Positions 51,163 through 60,451 of a stretch of DNA of 64,000 bases are shown in pieces (the first letter of the stretch is position 1; every line of letters begins with the position of its first letter). This DNA comes from Cytophagaceae bacterium. Its GTDB lineage: Bacteria > Bacteroidota > Bacteroidia > Cytophagales > Spirosomataceae. The position numbers and the translations under genes were made by a program. The notes beneath the pieces are model-generated. The model was not told the origin of the DNA, did not search any database, and saw nothing but the letters and a program-made list of their open reading frames with translations. The stretch covers positions 61,007 to 125,006 of the forward strand of contig SXXW01000020.1 in the NCBI GenBank assembly GCA_005791165.1, given 5' to 3'.

Positions 51163-53913
51163 ATGGATCCATTTTCCTACGTTGCCAATGCAGATACACA
51201 AGTCATTTCAGATTTGTATGACGCATATATTCAAGACCCCAATTCGGTAGACACCTCTTGGCGTGATTTTTTCAAGGGTTTTGATTTTTCTCAATCCTGG
51301 AAAGGGGAGGCCTCTCAAAATAGTTTAGGTTCAAGTGCTACAGCAACTCAATCTACTGATATTCAGCATGTTAAAAAAGAGATGTCTGTGATCAGTTTGA
51401 TCAAGGCTTTTCGTTCCCGTGGACATTTGTTGGCCCAAACAAACCCAGTCCGTGTCCGTAAAGATCGCAAGCCTCGTTTAGATTTGGTTGACTATTCACT
51501 TTCGGATGCCGATTTAGATACGGTATTCCAAGCGGGTAGCTTCATGGATTTGGGTCCAACGACCCTTAGAAATATTCAGAATGCTCTTCATACAATTTAT
51601 GCTGGTTCTATTGGTTTTGAATATTCATACATTCGCGATGTCCAACAAAAAGAATGGTTGCGAAATAAGATTGAAAAGGAGGCGATGACCTTCAAGCCTA
51701 CTTTAGATGAGAAGAAGTTAATCCTTCAAAAAATCAATGAGGCGGTTGTTTTTGAGAATTTTTTGGGTACAAAATATTTAGGACAAAAGCGTTTCGGATT
51801 AGAAGGAGGAGAAAGTACGATTGCTGGTTTGGATGCCATCATTAATGTGGCTGCTGATTCGGGTGTGAAAGAGGCGATGATTGGCATGGCACACCGAGGA
51901 AGATTGAATGTGTTGGCTAACATCATGCATAAATCGTACGAATCTATTTTCGATGGTTTTGAAGGAAATGTGCCGGATCAAATTCATGGCGATGGAGACG
52001 TAAAATATCACCTAGGCTATTCTAGTAAACATATTTCGCCGAAAGGAAATGAAATTTCGTTAAAGCTTGCTCCCAATCCATCGCACTTAGAAGCGGTAAA
52101 TCCGTTAGTGGAAGGTTTTTGTCGGGCAAGTGCTGATGCACATTATGATTGTGATTATGATAAGGTTTTGCCTATTTTAATTCATGGGGATGCCGCGGTT
52201 GCAGGCCAAGGAATTGTGTATGAAGTAACCCAAATGGCCAAATTGAAGGGCTATGCTACGGGTGGAACGATACATTTTGTGATCAATAACCAAGTAGGGT
52301 TTACCACAGATTTTGAGGATGCGCGTTCGGCCATTTATTGCACTGACGTCGCTAAAATTATAGATGCCCCGGTATTTCATGTGAATGGGGATGATCCAGA
52401 AGCGGTCGTTTTTGTTTCAAAAATGGCGGCTGAATTTAGACAAGAATTTAACAAGGATGTGTTTGTCGACATGGTTTGTTACCGCAGAAATGGGCATAAT
52501 GAGTCAGATGAGCCACGTTTTACGCAGCCAACTTTGTATGCAAACATTACAAATCATCCGAATCCTAGAGAAGTATATACACAGAAATTAATTAAGTCGG
52601 GGGAGATTGAAGCTAAATTAGCTGAGCAAATGGATGCTGAATTCAAGGCAGAGTTGCAGGCTCGATTAGATATGGTGAAACAAAAAGTTCGCCCTCCTTA
52701 TATCCCGCTTAAATTAGATAATCGTTGGTCTTTATTGAGATTTTCCAATGAAAAAGATTTTGAAAGTTCTCCTAAAACGTCCATTTCTAAGGAGACTATA
52801 GACCAAGTAGCGAATTCATTAACTACGATGCCAAAAGGTTTTGTTGCTTTAAAGCAAATCGAAAAGGTGATTACAGATCGTAAGGGCTATTTTGCTAAAG
52901 GTCAGTTAAACTGGGCGACAGCAGAATTATTGGCTTATGGCTCTTTGCTTTTGGAGGGAAAACCGGTTCGTTTATCTGGACAAGATGTGCAAAGAGGTAC
53001 ATTCTCACATAGGCATGCGGTTTTGCATGAGGCCAATACCAATGAAAATTATTGTTCGCTAAATCACATTAAGGAAGGCCAAGAAAAAATACAAATTTAC
53101 AATTCGCTATTATCTGAGTATGGGGTGTTGGGTTTTGAGTTTGGCTATGCCTTGGCTAACCCGGATGCTTTAGTCATTTGGGAGGCTCAATTTGGTGATT
53201 TTGCGAATGGAGCTCAAACCATGATTGACCAATTTGTCAGTTCCCATGAGTCGAAATGGGGGACCCAAAATGGTTTGGTGATGTTATTGCCACACGGATA
53301 TGAAGGCCAAGGACCTGAGCATTCAAACGCCAGACCTGAACGCTTTTTGCAATTGGCTTCTGAGAACAACATGATTGTCGCTAATTTAACGACACCTGCT
53401 AATATATTTCATGCCTTAAGACGCCAGTTGACATGGGAATTCAGAAAGCCACTGATCGTGATGTCTCCTAAATCGATATTTCGTCACCCTAAAGTGATGT
53501 CACCGATTGAAGAATTTACGAAGGGTAAATTCCAAGAAGTTATTGGAGATGGATTTGCTGATAAATCAAAAGTTAAAAAAGTGTTGTTGTGTAGTGGCAA
53601 GATTTATTTTGATTTATTGGAACGCCAAGAAAAAGACGGAAGAAAAGATGTGGCGATTGTTCGCATCGAGCAATTGCATCCGCTGCCTTTGAAACAAATT
53701 GAAGCAGAATTGGCTAAATATAAATCGGCCGACCTGTACTTTGTACAAGAGGAACCTGAAAATATGGGCTGTTGGTCTTATATCATTAGGGAATTTGGTT
53801 GGACTCGCTTTAAGGGGTTAATCGCTCGAAAGAAAAGCGCGTCTCCGGCAACAGGATTTTTGAAGGTGCATGTTGAAGAACAAGCAGCCTTAGTAAATAA
53901 AGCATTTGAATAA
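51163..53913 (+). CDS. sucA: 2-oxoglutarate dehydrogenase E1 component
   Basis: A 916-residue thiamine-diphosphate enzyme. The N-terminal 2-oxoglutarate-dehydrogenase extension is DLYDAYIQDPNSVDTSWRDFFKGF. The TPP core has GMAHRGRLNVLANI, HGDAAVAGQGIVYEV, VNGDDPEAVVFVSKMA and VDMVCYRRNGHNESDEP. The transketolase-type C-terminal half has LSGQDVQRGTFSHRHAVLHEAN and LLPHGYEGQGPEHSNARPERFLQL. It decarboxylates 2-oxoglutarate and reductively succinylates E2 lipoate in the TCA cycle. It is first gene of sucA-sucB-lpd. The 246-bp gap before it has no clear feature; a 68-codon frame there looks random. Confidence 0.97.
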   Translation: MDPFSYVANADTQVISDLYDAYIQDPNSVDTSWRDFFKGFDFSQSWKGEASQNSLGSSATATQSTDIQHVKKEMSVISLIKAFRSRGHLLAQTNPVRVRKDRKPRLDLVDYSLSDADLDTVFQAGSFMDLGPTTLRNIQNALHTIYAGSIGFEYSYIRDVQQKEWLRNKIEKEAMTFKPTLDEKKLILQKINEAVVFENFLGTKYLGQKRFGLEGGESTIAGLDAIINVAADSGVKEAMIGMAHRGRLNVLANIMHKSYESIFDGFEGNVPDQIHGDGDVKYHLGYSSKHISPKGNEISLKLAPNPSHLEAVNPLVEGFCRASADAHYDCDYDKVLPILIHGDAAVAGQGIVYEVTQMAKLKGYATGGTIHFVINNQVGFTTDFEDARSAIYCTDVAKIIDAPVFHVNGDDPEAVVFVSKMAAEFRQEFNKDVFVDMVCYRRNGHNESDEPRFTQPTLYANITNHPNPREVYTQKLIKSGEIEAKLAEQMDAEFKAELQARLDMVKQKVRPPYIPLKLDNRWSLLRFSNEKDFESSPKTSISKETIDQVANSLTTMPKGFVALKQIEKVITDRKGYFAKGQLNWATAELLAYGSLLLEGKPVRLSGQDVQRGTFSHRHAVLHEANTNENYCSLNHIKEGQEKIQIYNSLLSEYGVLGFEFGYALANPDALVIWEAQFGDFANGAQTMIDQFVSSHESKWGTQNGLVMLLPHGYEGQGPEHSNARPERFLQLASENNMIVANLTTPANIFHALRRQLTWEFRKPLIVMSPKSIFRHPKVMSPIEEFTKGKFQEVIGDGFADKSKVKKVLLCSGKIYFDLLERQEKDGRKDVAIVRIEQLHPLPLKQIEAELAKYKSADLYFVQEEPENMGCWSYIIREFGWTRFKGLIARKKSASPATGFLKVHVEEQAALVNKAFE

Positions 53914-53933
53914 TTTAAATTAAGCCGAATACC

Positions 53934-55502
53934 ATGGCCATAGAAATGAAAGTGCCCGCTGTGGGTGAATCGATTACCGAAGTAACCGTAGCCACTTGGA
54001 ATAAAAAAGAGGGTGATTACGTGAAACTAGATGAGGTTTTATGCGAGCTAGAATCGGATAAAGCGACCTTTGAATTGCCTGCTGAGGCAGAGGGAATATT
54101 GCACATTGTGGCTTCTGAGGGGGATGTATTGCCCATTGGAGCCGTTATATGTTCAATTGAACCTGCTGCTGGAGTTTCCATTTCTGCGACTCCGGTCGTG
54201 GCTGAAGCGGCTCCTGCTGCGCCTGTTGTGCAAGCGGATGCAACACCTGCACCCGTTGCGGTGGCTGCTGCGCCATCAACTAATGCAACGGTTTTGGAAG
54301 TTAAGGTTCCGGCAGTCGGTGAGTCCATCACGGAAGTAACGGTTTCTGTTTGGAATAAAAAGTCGGGAGATTCGGTTAAGCTTGATGAAGTAATTTGTGA
54401 ATTAGAGTCAGATAAGGCCACTTTTGAGTTGCCTGCTGAAGCTACTGGAATTTTGGAGATTGTTGCCGAATCAGGCTCAGTAGTTAGTATAGGAGGTTTA
54501 TTAGCTAAAATTACGGTAGGTGCGGTTGCGGCGGCTCCAGTTGCTGCCCCTGCGGTTGTTACCCCAGCGGCTTCAGCTCCAGTTGTTGCTGCAGATAGTT
54601 CATATGCAACGGGACATCCTTCTCCGGCGGCTGCCAAAATATTAGATGAAAAAGGAATAGCAGCTAGTGCTGTTGCAGGTTCTGGAGTGGGCGGTAGAAT
54701 AACCAAAGAAGATGCTCAAAATGCAGTTCCAGGTGCTCAGGCAGCTCCTTCAGTTGCAGCTCCTTCCCTTGTGGCGGCTGTTTCTAATGACCCAAGTGAT
54801 GCCCGCGGAGTTCGTCGGGAAAAAATGAGTTCTTTGCGTAAGACAGTCGCTCGCCGATTAGTTGCCGTGAAGAATGAAACGGCGATGTTGACCACTTTTA
54901 ATGAGGTTGACATGAAGCCTGTCATGGATTTGAGATCAAAGTATAAAGATAAGTTCAAAGAGAAGCATGGTGTGGGATTAGGATTTATGTCCTTTTTCAC
55001 CAAAGCGGTTTGTGTGGCGTTAAAGGAATTCCCTTCGGTGAATGCCAAAATTGACGGCGAGGAAATGATCTTCCATGATTACTGTGATATTTCTATAGCG
55101 GTATCAGCTCCAAAGGGATTAGTGGTTCCAGTGATTCGCAGTGCGGAGCATTTGTCATTGGCCGGAATTGAGTCGGAAGTGGTTCGTTTGGCAGTTAAAG
55201 CTCGCGACAATAAATTGAGTTTAGAGGAAATGAGCGGAGGTACCTTTACCATTACCAATGGAGGCGTTTTTGGCTCTATGTTATCTACGCCGATTATCAA
55301 TGCACCCCAAGTAGCGATTTTGGGAATGCACAATATTGTGGAACGTGCCGTGGTGGTGGATGGCCAAATTGTGGTTAGACCGATCATGTACTTAGCCTTG
55401 TCTTATGACCATCGAATTATTGATGGCAAGGAATCGGTAAGCTTTTTAGTTCGGGTGAAGCAATTGCTTGAAGATCCGGCTCGTTTATTATTAGATATTT
55501 AA
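53934..55502 (+). CDS. sucB: 2-oxoglutarate dehydrogenase E2 (dihydrolipoyl succinyltransferase) with two lipoyl domains
   Basis: A 522-residue E2. It carries two almost identical lipoyl domains at about residues 2-77 and 120-195, each with [12 protein letters not shown] (lipoyl-Lys43 and Lys161), joined by Ala/Pro-rich linkers. An E1/E3-binding domain (about 225-260, [15 protein letters not shown]) and the catalytic domain (about 290-520) with DHRIIDGKE as active site follow. Most described bacterial SucB proteins have a single lipoyl domain and about 400 residues. It transfers succinyl to CoA. It follows sucA by 20 bp and is followed by lpd after 11 bp. Confidence 0.95.
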   Translation: MAIEMKVPAVGESITEVTVATWNKKEGDYVKLDEVLCELESDKATFELPAEAEGILHIVASEGDVLPIGAVICSIEPAAGVSISATPVVAEAAPAAPVVQADATPAPVAVAAAPSTNATVLEVKVPAVGESITEVTVSVWNKKSGDSVKLDEVICELESDKATFELPAEATGILEIVAESGSVVSIGGLLAKITVGAVAAAPVAAPAVVTPAASAPVVAADSSYATGHPSPAAAKILDEKGIAASAVAGSGVGGRITKEDAQNAVPGAQAAPSVAAPSLVAAVSNDPSDARGVRREKMSSLRKTVARRLVAVKNETAMLTTFNEVDMKPVMDLRSKYKDKFKEKHGVGLGFMSFFTKAVCVALKEFPSVNAKIDGEEMIFHDYCDISIAVSAPKGLVVPVIRSAEHLSLAGIESEVVRLAVKARDNKLSLEEMSGGTFTITNGGVFGSMLSTPIINAPQVAILGMHNIVERAVVVDGQIVVRPIMYLALSYDHRIIDGKESVSFLVRVKQLLEDPARLLLDI

Positions 55503-55513
55503 TCAACGCCTAT

Positions 55514-56920
55514 ATGCAAGAATTTGATGTCATTGTAATTGGTTCAGGCCCAGGGGGCTATGTTTCGGCTATTCGTGCGGCCCAATTAGGTTTAAAAACC
55601 GCTATCATTGAAAAATATGCCGTGATGGGTGGAACGTGTTTGAATGTGGGTTGTATCCCTTCAAAAGCCTTGTTGGATTCATCTGAGCATTATTACAATG
55701 CGGTACATCATTTTGAAGAACATGGCATCGACATCGCTAAACCCAAAGTTAATTTAAAGCAAATGATTGCTCGGAAAACGGGCGTCGTGGAGAAAATGAA
55801 TGGGGGGATTTCGTTTTTAATGAAGAAAAATAAGATTAGTACTTTCCATGGTTTAGGTTCTTTTGATTCAGCCAAAACGGTAAAAGTAACGAAGGAAGAT
55901 GGAAGTTCAGAGGTCTTAACGGGAAAACATATCATTATTGCGACCGGTTCTAAACCTACTATTTTGCCATTTATTCCGGTGGATAAAAAGCGCATTATTA
56001 CGTCGACGGAGGCCTTAAAAATGACGGAAGTTCCGAAGCATTTAATCGTGATTGGAGCTGGGGTTATTGGTGCTGAACTGGGTTCTGTTTATGCGCGTTT
56101 GGGCTCAAAAGTAAGTTTTATTGAGTTTGCTGATAGCATGATTCCGACTATGGACAAGACGATGGGCAAGGAATTGCAAAAGTCGATTGCCAAATTAGGG
56201 GCTGAATTTTATTTATCACATAAGGTTATTGGTGCTTCTGTGAAAGGATCTGAGGTGACGGTCAAAGCTGAAAATTCCAAAGGGGAATCCGTTGAAATTA
56301 AAGGTGATTATTGCCTTGTTTGTATTGGTCGTAGGCCATACACCGATGGCTTGAATTTAGCTGCGGCAGGATTAGTGGCGGATGAACGTGGTCGAATTGC
56401 CGTAGATGAGCATACTTTGCAAACTTCAGTTTCTGGGATTTATGCGATTGGCGATGTGGTCCGCGGGGCTATGTTGGCGCATAAAGCAGAGGAAGAAGGC
56501 GTTTTTGTAGCTGAAGTTATTGCGGGCCAAAAGCCGCACATCAATTATAATCTTATCCCTGGCGTGGTGTATACTTGGCCTGAAGTGGCTTCCGTGGGAA
56601 AAACAGAACAAGAATTAACCAATGCCGGAATTGCCTATAAAGAAGGATCTTCCCCTTTCAAAGCTTTGGGTCGCGCAGCTGCGTCAATGGACGTGGATGG
56701 TTTGGTGAAAGTCTTAGCGGATGCCAAAACGGATGAAATCCTAGGTGTTCACATGATTGGCGCTCGAGCGGCTGACATGATTGCCGAGGCAGTTGTTGCC
56801 ATGGAATTTAGGGCTTCAGCGGAAGACATTGCACGTATGTCGCACGCGCATCCGACGTATACGGAAGCTATGAAAGAAGCCTGTCTGGCGGCAACCGCTA
56901 AACGAGCACTTCACAGTTAA
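55514..56920 (+). CDS. lpdA: Dihydrolipoyl dehydrogenase (E3)
   Basis: A 468-residue flavoprotein. It has FAD motif GSGPGGYVSAIRAAQLG, the redox disulfide GGTCLNVGCIPSKALL (two Cys five apart), NAD motif GAGVIGAELGSVYARLG and the C-terminal interface with the catalytic His-Glu (MSHAHPTYTEAMKEA). It reoxidises the lipoyl groups of E2 with NAD+. Third gene of the 2-oxoglutarate dehydrogenase operon. It is probably terminated by the palindromes that begin 17 bp after its stop. Confidence 0.97.
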   Translation: MQEFDVIVIGSGPGGYVSAIRAAQLGLKTAIIEKYAVMGGTCLNVGCIPSKALLDSSEHYYNAVHHFEEHGIDIAKPKVNLKQMIARKTGVVEKMNGGISFLMKKNKISTFHGLGSFDSAKTVKVTKEDGSSEVLTGKHIIIATGSKPTILPFIPVDKKRIITSTEALKMTEVPKHLIVIGAGVIGAELGSVYARLGSKVSFIEFADSMIPTMDKTMGKELQKSIAKLGAEFYLSHKVIGASVKGSEVTVKAENSKGESVEIKGDYCLVCIGRRPYTDGLNLAAAGLVADERGRIAVDEHTLQTSVSGIYAIGDVVRGAMLAHKAEEEGVFVAEVIAGQKPHINYNLIPGVVYTWPEVASVGKTEQELTNAGIAYKEGSSPFKALGRAAASMDVDGLVKVLADAKTDEILGVHMIGARAADMIAEAVVAMEFRASAEDIARMSHAHPTYTEAMKEACLAATAKRALHS

Positions 56921-56936
56921 TTAGTAGAACATTCAG

Positions 56937-57030
56937 AAAAGACGCGATAATCGCGTCTTTTTAATGCTGTAGAGACGCGATTATCGCGTCTTTTTTTAAT
57001 GCTGTAGAGACGCGATACCTCGCGTCTTTT
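56937..57030 (+). repeat. Three GACGCGA..TCGCGTC palindromes with T-tracts (terminator array)
   Basis: Three successive copies of a palindrome (GACGCGATAATCGCGTC at 56941, GACGCGATTATCGCGTC at 56974, GACGCGATACCTCGCGTC at 57009) spaced 33 and 35 bp, each followed by a T-tract and the linker AATGCTGTAGA. Each looks like a rho-independent terminator for lpdA. They belong to the same family as the array at 63839-64000. Confidence 0.88.
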
Positions 57031-57072
57031 TTTTGTTTCCCAAATTTAAAACCTAGGGTTATTTTTTATACC

Positions 57073-57100
57073 TAAAAGACGCGAGGTATCGCGTCTCTAC
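57073..57100 (-). terminator. Inverted GACGCGA palindrome that supplies the stop codon of the MATE gene
   Basis: On the minus strand GTAGAGACGCGATACCTCGCGTCTTTTAGG forms the same hairpin followed by T residues. The TAG at the start of the repeat (57099-57097) is the stop codon of the MATE gene, so the element fused to the gene end. Confidence 0.85.
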
Positions 57101-58464
57101 TCTACGGTAAGAGCATCCAAATCAATTCCATGCGTGCGGACATAAAAGCGCCACGTAAGTAAAATGGAAGAACAGATTAGGCTAGCCGTTAATCCGATCC
57201 AAATGCCTTCAGCTCCTTGGCCTAGAAATATTCCTAAGTAATAACTCAACGGAATACCCACACCCCAATAGGAAAAAATGGTTATCAATGTTGGGAATTT
57301 TACATCCTGTAATCCTCTCAATAAGCCCAACGAAACCGCTTGTACCCCGTCAAATAATTGGAATACCGCTCCCCAAATAACTAATTGGACGGCGATAGTG
57401 ACTACGGCAATTTCTTTGGTGTAAGAAGTGACAAAAAATTCTCGGCCAAAAAACATGACCAATGCACAGATGCCCATGAACACGAGGGATAGAAATAAGG
57501 CAGCATTTCCGGACACATAAATACCCGGTTTGCTTTTATTTCCGATATCTTCGCCCACCAAAATTCCTCCAGCCGCCGCGATTCCTGTGGCTGCCATATA
57601 GGTAAGTGAAGCCATATTAATCGCAACAATATGGGCCGCCTGTGACGTGATGGAAATCCAGCCCATCATGACTACGGCCATTCCGAATGTGGCAATCTCA
57701 AAAAAGCCTTGAAAACCACTGGGTACGCCAACTTTCAAAATCGTTTTTTCAAGGACCCAAGGAGTATGATGCACATGCACTTTAGCTAAATAGGGTTTAA
57801 ATTCTTTCCGTGTAAAAATATAAATAGCCAAACTGGTGGCCATGAAAATCCGCGCCATTAGGGTAGCAATACCAGCCCCCATTAATCCCATGGCCGGTAT
57901 GGGTCCGTAACCATTGATCAAAATGCTATTCCAAAGTACATTTAACAATAGCGCAATTAAGGTAATGGTCATCGCGATCCTAGGTTTTTGCAGCCCATCC
58001 GTCAGTGTTTTTAACGCTGAAAATGTAAAAATGGGAATTACGGAGGCCGAAATCAAAGCTAAAAAAGGAAGTGTTAATTTTTTGTTGATCGCCGTTTGCC
58101 CAAACAAATCGTAATTTAGTCCTATGATCCCTAAAATGATAATGGTGATGACCGCTAGAAATAATGCAACACGCAAACTAGCCCTAAGCAAATTCCCGCA
58201 TTCGGGTAAATCACCTTCTGCAGCGGCTTTGGAAACCATAGGGGAAACGATGTTCATGCAGATCAAACCCACCACGGCAATCGTAAAAAATATGGAACCG
58301 GCCATTCCGGATGCGCCCAGGCTTTCCGCCGCCAGAAATTTCATTCGGCCTACCTGGATTGTATCCGCTAAACCCATGAGCATGATGCCCAACTGCCCTA
58401 TGATGATGGGCAATGCGAGTTTAACCGTCTTAAAGACTTTTTCAGAAAATGTGGCTAATACCAT
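57097..58464 (-). CDS. MATE family multidrug/sodium efflux transporter
   Basis: A 455-residue membrane protein with 12 predicted helices and the two-lobed MATE fold: KLALPIIIGQLGIMLMGLADTIQVGRM at the N-terminus and the second-lobe equivalent VGVPSGFQGFFEIATFGMAVVMMGWI. Proteins of this group (NorM-like) export cationic drugs or metabolites in exchange for Na+ or H+. The last gene of a tight operon beginning at asnS (3 bp after murA). Its stop codon comes from a palindromic repeat, so the C-terminus may have been altered by the insertion. Confidence 0.9.
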   Translation of the reverse strand: MVLATFSEKVFKTVKLALPIIIGQLGIMLMGLADTIQVGRMKFLAAESLGASGMAGSIFFTIAVVGLICMNIVSPMVSKAAAEGDLPECGNLLRASLRVALFLAVITIIILGIIGLNYDLFGQTAINKKLTLPFLALISASVIPIFTFSALKTLTDGLQKPRIAMTITLIALLLNVLWNSILINGYGPIPAMGLMGAGIATLMARIFMATSLAIYIFTRKEFKPYLAKVHVHHTPWVLEKTILKVGVPSGFQGFFEIATFGMAVVMMGWISITSQAAHIVAINMASLTYMAATGIAAAGGILVGEDIGNKSKPGIYVSGNAALFLSLVFMGICALVMFFGREFFVTSYTKEIAVVTIAVQLVIWGAVFQLFDGVQAVSLGLLRGLQDVKFPTLITIFSYWGVGIPLSYYLGIFLGQGAEGIWIGLTASLICSSILLTWRFYVRTHGIDLDALTVE

Positions 58465-58467
58465 GCG

Positions 58468-59775
58468 TTAAATTCGGACGATCTCAGCACCAATCGAATT
58501 AAGTCGGGTATCGATATTTTGATATCCACGATCTATTTGTTCGATATTATCGATGATGGAGGTTCCTGTGGCCGACATAGCCGCGATTAGTAACGAAACT
58601 CCCGCCCGAATATCCGGCGAGGACATCCGAATTCCTTTTAAGGTTTGTTTCCGATCAAATCCAACTACAGTCGCACGGTGTGGATCACACAAAATGATTT
58701 GTGCACCCATTTCTATCAAGCGATCCACAAAAAATAAACGTGATTCAAACATTTTTTGATGTATCAAAACAGTTCCTTTCGCTTGGATAGCCGTTACTAA
58801 AATGATCGAAAGTAAATCTGGGGTAAAGCCTGGCCATGGGTGATCCGAAATGGTCAACATAGACCCGTCGATGAAATTTTCTAATTCATAATGCTCTTGA
58901 GAAGGGATGAAAATATCATCTCCTCTGAATTCCATTTGAATCCCTAATTTTTTAAACACATCTGGAATGATGCCCAATTCAGCTATTTGGCAATTCTTAA
59001 TCGTGATCTCCGATTGTGTCATGACCGCCATACCGATGAACGAGCCGATCTCAATCATGTCCGGCAACATCGTATGTTCGGTGCCATGAAGCACATCCAC
59101 TCCCTCAATTGTCAATAAATTCGACCCAATGCCAGAAATCTTGGCCCCCATTCGATTCAGCATTTTACTCAATTGCTGAATATAAGGTTCGCAAGCCGCA
59201 TGGTAAATCGTTGTGGTTCCTTTGGCCAAAACTGCCGCCATTAAAATATTAGCTGTTCCTGTTACAGAAGCTTCATCTAATAACATATAAGTTCCTTGCA
59301 AAGACGAGGCATCCACTTCATAATTACCTCCATCTTCCGGACTGTAATTGAATTTTGCGCCTAGTTTCATAAAGCCAAAAAAGTGCGTATCCAAACGTCT
59401 TCTGCCTATTTTATCTCCTCCTGGTGAGGGAATTCGGCCTTTTTTAAAGCGGGCCAAAGTAGGCCCTAATAACATCACGGAACCTCTAAGGGCTGCCGCT
59501 TTTTTCTTATAGGTGTCAGATTCTAGGTAGTCGATGTTTACTTGAGAGGCATCAAACTCCATACTCGACTCGCTTAATCGGCGCGTCCGCACACCCATAT
59601 CTCCCAATAAATCAATCAATTGATTGACGTCTCGGATGTTCGGAATGTTGTGCATAGTGACCGGCTCGGCGGTTAATACCACCGCGCATAAAATTTGCAA
59701 AGCCTCGTTTTTAGCTCCTTGGGGAGTAATTTCTCCCTTTAACCGCTTTCCTCCCGTTACTTTAAATGATGCCAT
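58468..59775 (-). CDS. murA: UDP-N-acetylglucosamine 1-carboxyvinyltransferase, Asp-type active site
   Basis: A 435-residue enolpyruvyl transferase with the inside-out alpha/beta barrel. GAKNEALQILCAVVLTAEPVTMHNIPNIRDV lies at the N-terminus, and LRGSVMLLGPTLARF leads to the active-site loop RIPSPGGDKIGRRRLDTH. In E. coli the loop residue Cys115 sits in PGGCTIG; here it is Asp (Asp121). It adds enolpyruvate from PEP to UDP-GlcNAc, the first committed step of peptidoglycan synthesis. The Cys-to-Asp change is known to keep activity but remove fosfomycin alkylation. It lies between DUF4290 (3 bp) and MATE (3 bp). Confidence 0.95.
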   Translation of the reverse strand: MASFKVTGGKRLKGEITPQGAKNEALQILCAVVLTAEPVTMHNIPNIRDVNQLIDLLGDMGVRTRRLSESSMEFDASQVNIDYLESDTYKKKAAALRGSVMLLGPTLARFKKGRIPSPGGDKIGRRRLDTHFFGFMKLGAKFNYSPEDGGNYEVDASSLQGTYMLLDEASVTGTANILMAAVLAKGTTTIYHAACEPYIQQLSKMLNRMGAKISGIGSNLLTIEGVDVLHGTEHTMLPDMIEIGSFIGMAVMTQSEITIKNCQIAELGIIPDVFKKLGIQMEFRGDDIFIPSQEHYELENFIDGSMLTISDHPWPGFTPDLLSIILVTAIQAKGTVLIHQKMFESRLFFVDRLIEMGAQIILCDPHRATVVGFDRKQTLKGIRMSSPDIRAGVSLLIAAMSATGTSIIDNIEQIDRGYQNIDTRLNSIGAEIVRI

Positions 59776-59778
59776 AAA

Positions 59779-60447
59779 TTATTTTTTTCGAAAATTATTG
59801 TTTCGATTATTGTTGTTATTACTTCTGAAGTTATTTTTCCGGTAATTGTTATTATTCCGGTTGTTGTTATTATTGCTATTTGGATATTCCGGAGCGTTAT
59901 AGGCATTTCGCGCATTATTAGCCACGCGCGCATGGCCTAAACCTTCCTGCGATAATTCATCTACGATGGTTCCGAGTAAATTCTCAGACATATCTTTGAT
60001 GTTTTGCCAAATCACGGAATCATCCACCGAATCTTTATTCCATGTCACATAAAATCCTTTCATCAACCGAGCGATGTAGGCCACTAAAACCTTTTTGTCT
60101 TCTAGTTTTTCTTCTGCAATGGCACGTAGAATAAGCAATTCCACGTTCCTTCCATAATGTTTGAATTTCAGGTTATGCTGATTGTAAGACACTTTTCTTG
60201 GCGCCTTTCCTAAAGATTCAGGTGATGGGGGAGGGAATGGGGCTTGGACGTCCAACTTAAAATTGGACATAATAAATAAATCATCCCACAATTTTTTGGA
60301 ATAATCTTGCGTCGAATCTTTCATGTTGGGATGAATTTGCTTCATCAGTTCCACCATCAAAAACGCATATTTGGTTCTTTTTTCTTCTTCGTCGATGGTC
60401 ATGATATAATCCACCAATTTCTGAACGCTTGATCCGTATTCTTTCAT
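59779..60447 (-). CDS. DUF4290 family protein with Asn/Arg-rich tail
   Basis: A 222-residue cytosolic protein. Residues about 1-175 match the DUF4290 pattern: EYGSSVQKLVDYIMTIDEEEKRTKYAFLMVELMKQIHPN and LKFKHYGRNVELLILRAIAE. The last about 40 residues are almost only Asn, Arg and Lys (NSNNNNNRNNNNYRKNNF), a low-complexity basic tail that could bind RNA. Function is unknown. Its steady place just upstream of murA in this phylum suggests a housekeeping link to cell-wall synthesis or translation. Operon position: 4 bp after dgkA, 3 bp before murA. Confidence 0.88.
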   Translation of the reverse strand: MKEYGSSVQKLVDYIMTIDEEEKRTKYAFLMVELMKQIHPNMKDSTQDYSKKLWDDLFIMSNFKLDVQAPFPPPSPESLGKAPRKVSYNQHNLKFKHYGRNVELLILRAIAEEKLEDKKVLVAYIARLMKGFYVTWNKDSVDDSVIWQNIKDMSENLLGTIVDELSQEGLGHARVANNARNAYNAPEYPNSNNNNNRNNNNYRKNNFRSNNNNNRNNNFRKK

Positions 60448-60451
60448 AATA

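Noticed and set aside
54017..54706. 229-codon open frame antisense to sucB
   Set aside because: It mirrors the Ala/Pro/Val-rich linker and lipoyl domains of sucB on the other strand; its Ala/Thr/Ser-rich product is a by-product of the codon pattern.
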